Assembly: GCA_036227345.1 (NCBI GenBank) | Contig: CP109468.1 | Location: 124,001-188,000, forward strand | Length of the DNA stretch: 64,000 nucleotides | Reading direction: 5' to 3' | Source: Streptomyces sp. NBC_01463 | GTDB lineage: Bacteria; Actinomycetota; Actinomycetes; Streptomycetales; Streptomycetaceae | Shown: positions 8,669-17,399 of the stretch, in pieces | Numbering within the stretch: position 1 is the first letter of the stretch | Layout of the letters: each line of letters starts with the position of its first letter | Notes under the pieces: model-generated | Told to the model about the DNA's origin: nothing | Database searches by the model: none | The model's input: the letters and a program-made list of their open reading frames with translations, nothing else | Made by a program: the position numbers and the translations under genes

Positions 8669-9148
8669 GTGCCCAATCGTGAGCGGATCGACTCCACCGA
8701 CGCGCGGCTGCTTCTCGCTCTCACCGCGCAGCCCCGTGCCACCACTGTCGCGCTCGCCGAGGAGAGCGGGCTGAGTCGCAACACCGTCCAGGCTCGTCTG
8801 GCGGGGCTCGACCGCAGCGGTGCCGTGGAGTCGTTCGAGCGGCGCATCGACCCGTCGGCCCTCGGCTATCCGCTGACCGCCTTCGTGACCACCCAGGTCG
8901 CCCAGCGGCGGCTGGCCGAGGTCGCGAACGCGCTCGCGGCGATTCCCGAAGTTCTCCAGGTCCACGGGCTGAGCGGTGATACGGACCTCCTGGTGCAGGT
9001 GGTCTCGACCGACGCCGAGGATCTGTACCGCGTGGCCGGCCTCATCCTCGACATCCCCGGAGTGGAGCGGACGAGCACGGCTCTCGTCATGCGCCGGATG
9101 GTCGACTACCGGATAGCGCCGCTCCTGCGCCGGTCCGCCGCACGTTGA
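8669..9148 (+). CDS. Lrp/AsnC-family transcriptional regulator
   Basis: 159 residues from GTG 8669, chosen for GGAAGG at 8655-8660 and because it gives the usual family length; the in-frame ATG at 8570 would add an unlikely proline-rich tail. The N-terminus is an AsnC-type helix-turn-helix (IDSTDARLLLAL, then LAEESGLSRNTVQARLAGL). The C-terminal RAM domain contains GLSGDTDLLVQVVSTD, the amino-acid/effector-binding alpha-beta sandwich. It is divergent from the E1 gene by about 280 bases and probably regulates it in response to an amino acid or 2-oxoacid. Confidence 0.9.
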   Translation: MPNRERIDSTDARLLLALTAQPRATTVALAEESGLSRNTVQARLAGLDRSGAVESFERRIDPSALGYPLTAFVTTQVAQRRLAEVANALAAIPEVLQVHGLSGDTDLLVQVVSTDAEDLYRVAGLILDIPGVERTSTALVMRRMVDYRIAPLLRRSAAR

Positions 9149-9340
9149 TCCAGGCGGGAACCGGTGCCCGAGGGTGGCAGTCGCCTGGCATCGCGGTGCA
9201 CACCCCGCCCGAAATCCGGCGCAGGTGACGGGCGCGACCGCGGAGCAAGTGTCCCCGTCCCGCACATCCCACCCTTCGTACCGCGCGGACTCGCGTGGCC
9301 GGCTGCACCCTCCCGTTCGGCAAGTTCATCCGCCTGAAGC

Positions 9341-9361
9341 CTTGCTGTTATCACATATAGC
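9341..9361. promoter_or_regulatory. Shared 21-bp element, copy 2
   Basis: Identical over 21 bases to 4382-4402. Unlike the first copy, it is followed by an opposed half-site, forming the inverted repeat annotated at 9350-9376. Confidence 0.65.
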
Positions 9362-9376
9362 GCCCTACTATGTGAT
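9350..9376. promoter_or_regulatory. Inverted repeat, likely operator
   Basis: ATCACATA (9350-9357) and TATGTGAT (9369-9376) are exact reverse complements separated by 11 bases, so the centres are 19 bp apart, about two helical turns. This fits binding by a dimeric winged-helix regulator, plausibly the GntR/FCD protein at 3397. Confidence 0.55.
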
Positions 9377-9782
9377 CAGCCCCGCAGGCACCGCGGGACG
9401 GCCCTCCCTCAAGCCGCCCAAAGGACCGGGCCCTCCGTGGGCGACGGACCGCGCCCTCCGGAACACCTCGCCGACTGGAGCCGACCATGGTGATCCCTCA
9501 GCACCCGCAAGCCTTCGGCCGGCATGGTCACCGGGTGGCCGGCCAGACTGCCAACTACCCACCCCCGTAAGCCCACGTACAGGCGCCCGCATCACCCCGG
9601 GGCGGCTACGGAAGACATCGGCGCCGCCACACACTTCGCCACACGACCGCCCCCGCCTGCCCTCCTGTACACGGTCCGTGACGGGGTCTCACCTGCTCGG
9701 CGCCCGAGGGAAGGGCTTCCTCGCCTGAGGCATTCGTCCCCGCCGGACACGTGCCACGCATCAGACACCCAGGAGCAACTTC

Positions 9783-10631
9783 GTGCGCATCGCCAACCTC
9801 GCCGGCCGCCTGGCACTCGTCGTCGACGGCCTGGCCGTCGACGTCGAACAGGCCAGCGGCGGCCTCTTCACCGCGGACCCGCAAGCCGTCTACGAGCGAT
9901 GGGAGGAGTTCCGCGACTGGGCGGCGCAGGCCCGACTGCCCGAAGGGGACGTCTTCGACCCCACACAACTGGACGCGCCCGCGCCCGCCCCGCGCCAGCT
10001 CATCGCGGCCGGGCTCAACTACCGGGACCACGCGGCCGAAGCCGGATTCGCGTTGCCCGACAGCATGCCGCCGGTCTTCACCAAGTTCGCCTCCAGCCTC
10101 AGCGGACCCCTCACCGAGGTCGTTCTCCCGCCCGACGGTCACACCGACTGGGAGATCGAACTCGTCGTCGTCATCGGGACCCGCGCCCACCACGTCACCG
10201 CGGACGCCGCCTGGAACCATGTCGCCGGCCTCACCGCCGGCCAGGACATCTCCGAGCGCATCACCCAACTCGACGGACCATCACCCCAGTTCAGCCTCGG
10301 CAAGTCCTTTCCTGGCTTCGCTCCGACCGGTCCGTGGCTCGTCACACCGGATGAGTTCGCCGACCCAGACGACCTGGAGCTTCGCTGCACGGTGAACGGC
10401 GAAGAGGTCCAGAAGAGCCGCACCAGCGACATGATCTTCCCCGTTCCGGATCTGATCGCCCGCCTCTCCTCGGTCATGCCCCTGCTGCCCGGAGACGTGA
10501 TCTTCACCGGCACCCCCGCCGGTGTCGGCCTCGCCCGGAACCCCCAGCGCTGGCTCGCGCCCGACGACGAGCTGGTCAGCACGATCGAGGGCATCGGCGA
10601 GCTGCGTCAGCGCTTCACCGCACAGCCCTGA
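9783..10631 (+). CDS. Fumarylacetoacetate hydrolase (FAH) family enzyme
   Basis: 282 residues from GTG 9783 with AGGAG upstream. The signature GLNYRDHA is at 77-84, metal ligands are E124 and E126 (DWEIELVVVIG) and D155 (GQDISER), a catalytic lysine K174 lies in SLGKSF, and the FTGTPAGVG loop is at 241-249. The family includes fumarylacetoacetate hydrolase, 2-oxopent-4-enoate hydratase and dioate isomerase/decarboxylases of meta-cleavage pathways, all cytoplasmic and Mg-dependent. With a VOC dioxygenase gene next, a role in processing the ring-cleavage product is the best inference; the exact reaction is open. Confidence 0.9.
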   Translation: MRIANLAGRLALVVDGLAVDVEQASGGLFTADPQAVYERWEEFRDWAAQARLPEGDVFDPTQLDAPAPAPRQLIAAGLNYRDHAAEAGFALPDSMPPVFTKFASSLSGPLTEVVLPPDGHTDWEIELVVVIGTRAHHVTADAAWNHVAGLTAGQDISERITQLDGPSPQFSLGKSFPGFAPTGPWLVTPDEFADPDDLELRCTVNGEEVQKSRTSDMIFPVPDLIARLSSVMPLLPGDVIFTGTPAGVGLARNPQRWLAPDDELVSTIEGIGELRQRFTAQP

Positions 10632-10795
10632 ACCCACCACCCGACGTCGGCCCGTGTTCCACGGGGCAGCACGCACGTCACGACCGTGACGAAGGCACCG
10701 AGAGTGCGGGCGCGCCGGTCGTCCACCGTCCCGCCGGGGCGGCCGCGGACGCACCTCCCATGGACGCACCCGCAGATTCGATCAAGGAGGATCGA

Positions 10796-11368
10796 ATGAC
10801 CGCCGCACCGAAGTTCGCGCATGTCGTCTTCCAGACCAGCAACCCGACCGCCATGCGGGACTGGTACTGCGCCGTCCTGGACGGACATGTGGTGTTCCAG
10901 AACGACACCCTGTGCTTCCTCACCTACGACGAGGAGCACCACCGCGTCGCCCTGCTCACCCCGCCCGTCCCGCTGGAGCGCAAGACGCCCACGACTGCGG
11001 GCGCCCATCACGTCGCCTACACCTTCGAGCACCTCGACGACCTTCTCGTGCGCTACGAACTCCTGCGCGACAAGGGCGTCACCCCCGCGGTGTGCATCGC
11101 CCACGGAGTCACCACGTCCATGTACTACCAGGACCCGGACGGCGGCTTCGTCGAGATGCAGATCGACAACTTCGCCGATCCCGACGAGGCCACCGGCTAC
11201 ATGAACGGACCGGAGTACGGGTCCGACGCCGTCGGCCCCGCCTTCGACCCCGAGGCCATGCTCACCGCCCGCCGCTCCGGCGCCGCCGTCGAGGACCTGA
11301 TCCCCCGGTCCTGGGCGCTCAGGAGCAGTCTGCCCGACCCGATGCTGGTCCTCACCGGAGCCGTCTGA
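10796..11368 (+). CDS. VOC-superfamily protein, extradiol dioxygenase-like
   Basis: 190 residues from ATG 10796 with AAGGAGG at 10784-10790. Two betaalphabetabetabeta modules make the vicinal-oxygen-chelate fold. The 2-His-1-Glu triad of type I extradiol dioxygenases is recognisable: H9 in FAHVVFQTSN, H72 (or H71) in AHHVAYTF, E120 in GGFVEMQID; DPDGGFVEM is the usual final strand. That favours an Fe(II) catechol-type 2,3-dioxygenase over a glyoxalase. At 190 residues it is a single-unit form, shorter than the two-unit BphC type. It follows the FAH gene by 164 bases and fits the ring-cleavage step of the island. Confidence 0.85.
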   Translation: MTAAPKFAHVVFQTSNPTAMRDWYCAVLDGHVVFQNDTLCFLTYDEEHHRVALLTPPVPLERKTPTTAGAHHVAYTFEHLDDLLVRYELLRDKGVTPAVCIAHGVTTSMYYQDPDGGFVEMQIDNFADPDEATGYMNGPEYGSDAVGPAFDPEAMLTARRSGAAVEDLIPRSWALRSSLPDPMLVLTGAV

Positions 11369-11506
11369 GCGCGGAACGGGGACCGGAGCCGGGGTGCCGG
11401 AAGCAGTCCCGGCACTCCGGCGGCAGCCCTCGCTCAGCGGTCGCGGCCGGTCACTCGCTTTCGCTCGAGCACCCAACCCCAAACCCCACTACCCCGAGGA
11501 CAATCG

Positions 11507-11974
11507 TTGAGCACACCCGCCCACCGGGCCGACTGCTTCATGTGTGGCCTGGAACAGAACGACGACGCTTCCGTTGTCTTCCGAGACCCCTTGTGGTCGG
11601 GGGATTCGGTTTCCGGCTACGACGTACCCGGGTGGTTCGTTCTGCGGGTCCGCCGCCACGCCGAGCGCATCACCGGGCTCGACGAAGCGGAACTGGCCGC
11701 GTTCGGCCGCCGTGCCCGGGATCTGGTCGCGGCAGTGACGGAGGTGACCGGTGCGCCCGCGACGTACCTGCTGGTCTTCGGTGAGAACCATCCGCACTTC
11801 CACGCGCTGATCACGGCGCGGGGCGCGGACGTGCCCGAGGCGCGACGGGGCGGGGACATCCTGAAGCTCCGGACGGAACACGCCGACGCCGAGGCCGCGG
11901 CCCGTCTGGTGCCCGAGGTCCGTCGCGCCTATCAGCGCCTCGCCGCGGAAGCCGCCCACCCGGTCCACGCCTGA
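11507..11974 (+). CDS. HIT-family nucleotide-binding protein
   Basis: 155 residues starting at TTG 11507 with GAGGA at 11496-11500. The histidine triad ENHPHFHALI gives H95, H97 and H99, and an N-terminal CFMCG (residues 10-14) is the usual zinc knuckle of the diadenosine-polyphosphate hydrolase branch. Such proteins hydrolyse or transfer nucleotides in the cytoplasm. It is the last gene of the forward run. Its link to aromatic degradation is unclear and may be only positional. Confidence 0.85.
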   Translation: MSTPAHRADCFMCGLEQNDDASVVFRDPLWSGDSVSGYDVPGWFVLRVRRHAERITGLDEAELAAFGRRARDLVAAVTEVTGAPATYLLVFGENHPHFHALITARGADVPEARRGGDILKLRTEHADAEAAARLVPEVRRAYQRLAAEAAHPVHA

Positions 11975-12153
11975 GAGCGGCGCTCACGCCGTACGGCGGT
12001 TCTGGCTGCACCAATGACCTGATCCTCTCCGTCCCCGCCCTGATCGCCTTGTCTTGTAGGGCACTGGTGGAAGCTCACGGGAGGTTCCGTTCTGCACGGG
12101 CGAGGTTCCGGATCAACCGAACGAGGTCCGTCCAGAACCATGAGACTGAGCTC

Positions 12154-13110
12154 ATGAGAAGCGTGAGAGTGCAAGACGTCACGTTCGCCAACGGGGAGGT
12201 AGAGCTGGCCGGTTCACTGCGCGTGCCGGTTGAGGCCGACCCGCCCGTTGGTGGCGTGGTGCTGGTCGGGGGGTCCGGGCCGACCGACAGGGACAACGGC
12301 ACATACTTCCAGCCGATCCAGCAGCACCTCGCAGAGGCTGGATTTGCCGTGCTCTCGTATGACAAGCGCGGTGTTGGCCGGTCATCTGGTGACTGGCGCG
12401 CAGCGACCATGGATGATCTGGCGGCCGATGCGGTCGCCGCGCTCAGCTTTCTCCGTGCTCAGCCTGAGGTTCGACGTCAAGCCGCGGGGCTTTTTGGGCA
12501 CAGCGAGGGAGGCTGGGTTGCTCTGCGCGCCTCTTCGGCACGGGGTGACCTGCCGTGGGTGGTCACCAACAGTTGCCCGGGCGTGAGCCCTGCTGAGCAG
12601 GAACGCTACGCCCTCGGCAACCACCTCAAGGTTCTACACGGTGATGGGCACCCTGAGGTCCGCCGCACCCTGACCCTGTACGACCAACTGGCGGAAGCAG
12701 GCCGACGCAACGCCGACTTCTCCACGGCGCAACAGCTCGTCGACAACGCGGGAGCGCCGCCGGGACTCGCCTACTACTGGGGCGACGTGGACGAACGCCT
12801 CTGGTCGTTCCTGAAGCGGAAGCAGGACCACGACCCGACTCCGGACCTGCTCCAGCTGCGCTGCCCGCATCTGGCGCTATTCGGTGGTGCGGACTCAACG
12901 GTGCCGGTCGCCGACAGCATCCGTGTCTTCGCCGCAGCCGCCTGCCACTCCGCCCGCCTTCACCGCGCCACCCTGACTGTGGAGGTGCTCCCGGGCGGTG
13001 ATCATCGTCTGCAGACAGAGGGCTCAGCGGCCCTCGTTCCCGGATACCTCGCCAAGGTAAGCCAATGGCTCACAAGCCATGTCACGCCGTCAACCGGCGG
13101 CAGCAGCTGA
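12154..13110 (+). CDS. Alpha/beta hydrolase (dienelactone hydrolase/esterase-like)
   Basis: 318 residues from ATG 12154; upstream in-frame starts exist but add sequence unlike the family. The nucleophile elbow is FGHSEGG with S117; the acid is probably the aspartate in GGADSTVPV and the base the histidine in LPGGDHRLQ. SYDKRGVGRSSGDW before the elbow is typical of small soluble serine hydrolases. Base composition is slightly less GC-rich than its neighbours. The 3' end overlaps the end of an IS5-type transposase remnant on the other strand, so the extreme C-terminus may have been altered by that insertion. Substrate unknown. Confidence 0.85.
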   Translation: MRSVRVQDVTFANGEVELAGSLRVPVEADPPVGGVVLVGGSGPTDRDNGTYFQPIQQHLAEAGFAVLSYDKRGVGRSSGDWRAATMDDLAADAVAALSFLRAQPEVRRQAAGLFGHSEGGWVALRASSARGDLPWVVTNSCPGVSPAEQERYALGNHLKVLHGDGHPEVRRTLTLYDQLAEAGRRNADFSTAQQLVDNAGAPPGLAYYWGDVDERLWSFLKRKQDHDPTPDLLQLRCPHLALFGGADSTVPVADSIRVFAAAACHSARLHRATLTVEVLPGGDHRLQTEGSAALVPGYLAKVSQWLTSHVTPSTGGSS

Positions 13111-13385
13111 GGGTGCATGCGATGCCGGTGAACGCAAGGAAGTGGTCTGCCTTGTGTTCGTGGCGACGGGGAAGGCGGCGACAACCGACGAGCCGGGCCG
13201 TGGTGCGCTTCACGGTCCAGCGGTGGCGGCCCAGTCGTTGCGACGACTCGACTCCCTTGCGGGCAATGCGGCGCGTGATGCCTCGCTCGCGCAACCATGG
13301 CCGCAGGCAGGCGTAGTCGTAGCCCTGGTCGGCATGAAGTTGCCGGGCCAGCACCGCCGTCGGCCGCGGCGGGCACAGATCGGCG
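13082..13385 (-). pseudogene. IS5-type transposase remnant (C-terminal part)
   Basis: The minus-strand frame ending at 13082 reads LHADQGYDYACLRPWLRERG, then RRIARKGVESSQRLGRHRW and HFLAFTGIACTL. This is the conserved C-terminal DDE region of the IS5-like transposases common in Streptomyces. No intact N-terminal half or inverted repeats remain; upstream the frame becomes arginine/proline-rich noise, indicating frameshifts. It overlaps the 3' end of the alpha/beta hydrolase. It is a decayed insertion, not a functional element. Confidence 0.8.
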
Positions 13386-13654
13386 GGGCGCCGGGACGTT
13401 GCTCGCTGTGACGGCACGCATTCTGAGCGACCGGTTCCGAGCGCGGGCAGCGTCGTTCCTGTTCGTCGATGATGTCGGCCAGCAGGGCGGTGCGGGTAAG
13501 TGACAAGCCCGCCACGCCGGTCGTATCCAACTGGCCGACGGCGTCTACGACCGAGTGCCGCGAGCATCGAGCGCGCACCCGCGCGCGACGCAGGTTGGTA
13601 GCGTCCCCGTGCCTTGCCTGCCGGCGTGGCACTCGATCCACAGAGAAGGCAACC

Positions 13655-13995
13655 ATGCCCACCAATATCCGCCGGGCCGTCATTCCTGCCGCAGGTATCG
13701 GCTCCCGGCTGCTGCCCCTGACCAAGGCCATCCCGAAAGAGATGCTGCCGATCGGCGAGAAGCCCGTCATCGAGCACACCGTCTGTGAACTCGTCGCCTC
13801 CGGAATCACCGACATCACCATCGTCGTCTCCCAGGGAAAGAACCTTATCCAGGAGCATTTCCTCCCTCCCCCGCGCTGGCCGAACAGCTCAGGGCCGACG
13901 GAAAGGCCCACCTTGCCGACGCGGTGGACGAAGTCGCGGACTGCATTTCCGTATCACCAGCCGAAACACCCAAGGTGCACCGCCGATCGCACCCC
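13655..13995 (+). pseudogene. galU: Truncated and frameshifted UTP-glucose-1-phosphate uridylyltransferase
   Basis: From ATG 13655 the frame reads RRAVIPAAGIGSRLLPLTKA, the nucleotide-binding loop of GalU, then MLPIGEKPVIEHTV and GKNLIQEHF. Near 13873, in a run of C, the GalU-like reading moves by one base and continues as ALAEQLRADGKAHL and DAVDEVADCISVS. Homology ends near 13990. About 110 of the usual roughly 300 residues are represented. It is a relic; a functional galU must lie elsewhere in the genome. Confidence 0.85.
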
Positions 13996-14070
13996 TACCC
14001 GAACGGCATTGCGCCCAGGGCGTGCAGCGAGAGTGCGAGCCGGGTGCCGGTCAGCGCTACGGGCCGGTGC

Positions 14071-14559
14071 TCAGCGAGGTCCAAGTCCCGTTCGGCCATC
14101 AAGGAGTTCGCGGACGACGTCCATATGGCCGGCGTGTCGCGCGGTCTCTTCAACAACATGCAGGATGATCCCGCGCAGGTCGGCGAGTTCGTCCCCCATG
14201 GGCTCGGGGTGCCGCCCCCGCGGGGGTGCCGACAACGGGGTGCGGGCGATGACGACGTCGGAACGGCGGCACTGGTCGTCGTAGAAGGCGAAGACCACCT
14301 CCGGCGCACGCGGTGTCGTCCACGGTGCATGGTCATCGGGCCATGGCAACGGCTCGGCCGCTCCGGTGACGACCTCCTGGAACCAGTGCCTCTCCACGTG
14401 CCCCAGATGTTCTATGAGTCCGAGGGGCGTCCAGCCGGAGGGCAGGATGGGTGTGGTCAGTGCCTGCGTGTCGAGCCCGTCGACGATGGCCAGGACACTG
14501 GATCGCTGCGCCGCGAGGAACGCCGACAGCGTCTTCTTCTCCTTGCTCTCTGTGTTCAT
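14071..14559 (-). CDS. DinB/DUF664-family protein
   Basis: 162 residues from ATG 14559. It has the four-helix-bundle pattern of the DinB-like family with three expected metal histidines: IEHLGHVERHWF in helix 2 and HVVEETARHAGHMD in the last helix. Members include mycothiol- or bacillithiol-dependent enzymes and many uncharacterised proteins. No strong ribosome binding site is visible before the ATG. It sits between a broken galU and an IS remnant and runs convergently into galU, so it may be a survivor in decaying DNA. Confidence 0.75.
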   Translation of the reverse strand: MNTESKEKKTLSAFLAAQRSSVLAIVDGLDTQALTTPILPSGWTPLGLIEHLGHVERHWFQEVVTGAAEPLPWPDDHAPWTTPRAPEVVFAFYDDQCRRSDVVIARTPLSAPPRGRHPEPMGDELADLRGIILHVVEETARHAGHMDVVRELLDGRTGLGPR

Positions 14560-14629
14560 GCGCGCATGGTGCCAGGGGCCACTGACAAGCACGGCAGCAA
14601 ACTGCCCACTGTGTGGCGGCCGCGGGTCA

Positions 14630-14765
14630 CCGCCACTCGTTGATACCGGCGACGAGGACGGTCGCCTCGTAGCGAACCGCGAGCTTGTGGTATCGGGTGG
14701 CGACCGCGCACTGTCTCTTGAGGCGGTTGATCCCGCACTCGACCGCGCTGCCAGCGAGCTATTCC
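14630..14765 (-). pseudogene. IS5-family transposase 3' relic
   Basis: The minus strand translates as SAVECGINRLKRQCAVATRY followed by HKLAVRYEATVLVAGINEW, the characteristic end of another Streptomyces IS5-type transposase. There is no start codon and no upstream part. It differs from the remnant at 13082, so at least two insertions affected this region. Confidence 0.75.
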
Positions 14766-14819
14766 ACGGCGGCGGCGCCAGTAGATGAGTCCGGTCGGGG
14801 GGCTGGCAGCTGCGCGGTC

Positions 14820-15713
14820 TCAGAACGCTGTGCGGGTGTCGCTGCGGGGGTCGTCGACTGGGAGCCGCTCTCCGTAGAGTCCGTCCCGGGCCGAGCGGCG
14901 CCACGGACGGGCGTAGCGAAGGGCCATGGTGATGTCATCGTCCTGCGAGTCGAGGTCGATGTCCGCGATTGCCAGGGCGGGCCGTCCGTCCGCGGGACAG
15001 CGTGCCAGCCACCGACCGCCGGGCGCCACGATCCCGGACGGCACGGTGGTGCTGAACTGGGCCGGGACCGAGTAGCCGAGCCAGTAGTTGCAGAGCGTCC
15101 CGTACGCCTGGGCGACGCGGGCCCGGGGCGCGTCGTCGACCATCACCGACAGCAGGACACAGTCGACGTCCAAGCGCTCGTACTCGGCGAACACCTCCGG
15201 GAAGTTGGCCTCGATGCACAGCGCGAAGCCGACCCGGATGCTGTCCACCTCGACGACGAGCGGCTGTTGTCCCGGGGAGTACAGGTAGGAGATCTCGGTG
15301 TGCGACAGGAAACGCTTGTCGTACCGTGCGACCAGCCGGCCACGGTCGGAGACGATGTAGAGGCTGTTGTGCGGCCGGTTCGGCGGTGTGAGCGGGTGGA
15401 TCGAACCGAACACCGTCCACAGGGCGAGCTCCCGCGACAGCGCGGTGATCGACTCCGCTTCCTCGCGCAGGACGTCCCACGCGGCACGGGTCCAGTCAGC
15501 CGGTGCCCACTCGCCGGCCGGGCCCGCCGCCATCACGTGCTTGCTCGGATAGGTGACCGCGCCCTCGGGGAACTGCACCAGCCGCGCACCCGCTCCGGCG
15601 GCCTCAACCATCAGAGCCCGGATCTCCTGCCCTGCCGCCCGCAGCGCTTCTCGATCAGTGGGGTCCTCCGGCACCGTGCTCTGTGCAACCGCCAGCCGCA
15701 GAGTCCTCGCCAC
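14820..15713 (-). CDS. Carbon-nitrogen hydrolase (nitrilase superfamily)
   Basis: 297 residues from GTG 15713. The Glu-Lys-Cys triad is present: E50 in VQFPEGAVTYP, K133 in YDKRFLSHTE and C166 in FALCIEANFPEV. These alpha-beta-beta-alpha enzymes hydrolyse amides or nitriles, or condense amines, in the cytoplasm. The sequence after the cysteine (SVMVDDAPRARVAQAYG) resembles amidases rather than true nitrilases. It stands alone on the minus strand beside a phosphatase gene with its own terminator. Physiological substrate unknown. Confidence 0.9.
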   Translation of the reverse strand: MARTLRLAVAQSTVPEDPTDREALRAAGQEIRALMVEAAGAGARLVQFPEGAVTYPSKHVMAAGPAGEWAPADWTRAAWDVLREEAESITALSRELALWTVFGSIHPLTPPNRPHNSLYIVSDRGRLVARYDKRFLSHTEISYLYSPGQQPLVVEVDSIRVGFALCIEANFPEVFAEYERLDVDCVLLSVMVDDAPRARVAQAYGTLCNYWLGYSVPAQFSTTVPSGIVAPGGRWLARCPADGRPALAIADIDLDSQDDDITMALRYARPWRRSARDGLYGERLPVDDPRSDTRTAF

Positions 15714-15922
15714 GCCATGGACGGTAGGGCATAACCAGTTCCGACACCAGCGCCCTCGACCCGAGGCCGGAGCTGGCCCAGACACGAGGCGGCCTTGTGG
15801 CCGACGAAGCATCAGGTGGCTTCGGTCACTCTTAACAGCAGAGTTTGTCCAGCACGTTGGGCAGCAGAGGGACGTCGACGGGCTCGGGAATGTTCACGAG
15901 AGAGAGATGACATCAGTGTGGG

Positions 15923-15954
15923 ACGGCCCGCCGCCCTCGCGGGCGGCGGGCCGT
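15923..15954. terminator. Strong GC hairpin after histidine phosphatase
   Basis: A perfect 14-bp stem (ACGGCCCGCCGCCC and its complement) with tetraloop TCGC lies 21 bases beyond the stop of the minus-strand phosphatase gene. It probably ends that transcript; there is no U-tract. Confidence 0.8.
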
Positions 15955-15974
15955 CGATGCGGGCCAGTCTGAGG

Positions 15975-16616
15975 TCAGCCAGCTTGTGCGGAGCCGAGAT
16001 GAAGAGTGTCACCGAGGCTGACGACTTGGCGGTTGTGGAAGAAGTCGTCTTCGCGGAGCGTGGTGATGCTCCCGGAGGGGGCCCGGAAACTGGCATAGCC
16101 GGCCGACTCGATCGGCATCTTGATCCAGGACGCCACGACGAACGTCAGGGAGCCTCCGTGCGTCACGATGATCTGATGTTCGCAAGGGTTCTGCAGGATC
16201 TCGTCGGTTGCTGCGTAGACGCGTTGCGCCCACGCAGCCTTGGTCTCGGAACCCTGCACGCCCTCGTCGTGGTCCATTCGCTCCCCGACAGCCGGCGGGG
16301 GGACGAAGCGCCGGTCCAGCCACTCCTGCGGTTTTCCCCCCGCCTCACCATAGGACTTCTCCCGCAGCCTGCGGTCCACAATCGGCTTCACTCCGAACAG
16401 TTCGGCCACCTCCTCGGCCGTCCGCAGAGTGCGCTGCAGATCCGAGGAGAACAGCTCCACTTCGGCGCCGTCCGGGACCTGGGCCCGCAACGCCTGCGCG
16501 ATGGAGACGGCCGCACGGACGCCAGCGGGCGTCAACTTCGAGTCATGCCATCCGCCAACGACTCCCTCGACGTGGTGCGTCGCCTCCGGATGGGTGACGA
16601 CGTAAAGAGTGCGCAT
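15975..16616 (-). CDS. Histidine phosphatase family protein with altered RHG motif
   Basis: 213 residues from ATG 16616, preceded by a strong AGGAGGGCAACTG. The fold is the phosphoglycerate-mutase/histidine-phosphatase type: [19 protein letters not shown] and [13 protein letters not shown] (second histidine) are present. The first catalytic motif, normally RHG, reads [10 protein letters not shown]: the nucleophile histidine (H9) is kept, but arginine is threonine and glycine is proline. The same variant may exist in a Streptomyces subfamily. Reduced or altered phosphatase activity is possible. A palindrome at 16634 may be its operator. Confidence 0.85.
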   Translation of the reverse strand: MRTLYVVTHPEATHHVEGVVGGWHDSKLTPAGVRAAVSIAQALRAQVPDGAEVELFSSDLQRTLRTAEEVAELFGVKPIVDRRLREKSYGEAGGKPQEWLDRRFVPPPAVGERMDHDEGVQGSETKAAWAQRVYAATDEILQNPCEHQIIVTHGGSLTFVVASWIKMPIESAGYASFRAPSGSITTLREDDFFHNRQVVSLGDTLHLGSAQAG

Positions 16617-17399
16617 CAGTTGCCCTCCTGTAGATAACGTTATTCATCTCGGCACGGTGATCACGCCGGATCGCCTCTTACAGTTCGACCTTGGACATCT
16701 GCGGCATGACCGGGGCCTTTCACCAGGAGCACCCCGATGCTGCCCTGGCAAGTACCTCAGCGCTGCCGAGACTCGTGAATAAAGCCGATCAGGCGGTCGT
16801 GACCCACGGGCAACGCGATGGAGCGCAGCGAAAACGACCCCGCGGCCAATACGGCCGCCGCAGCGACGTGCCGGTCCGGGTGGCCCAGATCCCTCACCAA
16901 GTCCACATCCCTCAAGCCCTTTCTCAGTGCGCTTCGGTACGGCTACGGCATCATCGCGTATGCGTACGACCACGCCACGCCCCGCGCGGCGTCCCCCGGC
17001 AGGTTTCACCACGCTTCAGGACGACGCCGCCACGGCCCCACCCACACCGGTCGCGCTCACCGTCTGGGCTCCTGGCGGATTCCGGCATGCGCAGGCCAAC
17101 TACAGCGATCTGACCGGCCAACTATCGCGCTCAGCGGCCAGGTATACCGTTCAGAGTTGACGCGGTTCCGAAGCCGCCCTCGCCATCCGATGCCACTGCC
17201 GTACGGGCGAGGCCAACCTTCCGTACGCGCTCGGCCGGATCGGTGTACCGAAGACCGAGGGCCGCGGGTGGAAAGCGCTCGGCCCAGCAGCGCCTGCCAC
17301 AATGTCAGCGGAGTTCCTCCCTACCGGCGAGGCGCCTGCTGCCTCTCCGCCAACCATCAGTGAGGCACCAGACCTCGCGGTGTCTGCGACATATCAGGA
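16617..17399. other. Gene-poor stretch
   Basis: 783 bases with open frames on both strands but no frame resembling a known family and none with a good ribosome binding site. The 5' part carries an AT-rich palindrome, annotated separately. The rest may be degraded coding DNA; I see nothing else. Confidence 0.5.
16634..16643. promoter_or_regulatory. ATAACGTTAT palindrome
   Basis: A perfect 10-bp AT-rich palindrome 18 bases upstream of the phosphatase ATG on the minus strand. It could be an operator. No adjacent regulator gene is seen, so support is positional only. Confidence 0.35.

Larger units (their letters stand above)
9149..9782 (+). other. Long intergenic region with regulatory sites
   Basis: 634 bases between the Lrp gene and the FAH gene. 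No frame gives a convincing protein. The only structured part is the 21-bp element at 9341-9361 and the inverted repeat built on it. The long leader to the GTG at 9783 holds no visible small gene. Confidence 0.55.

Noticed and set aside
16691..17363. Several 80-180 codon frames between the phosphatase and NUDIX genes
   Set aside because: No family resemblance, no ribosome binding sites, and overlapping frames on both strands of equal quality.
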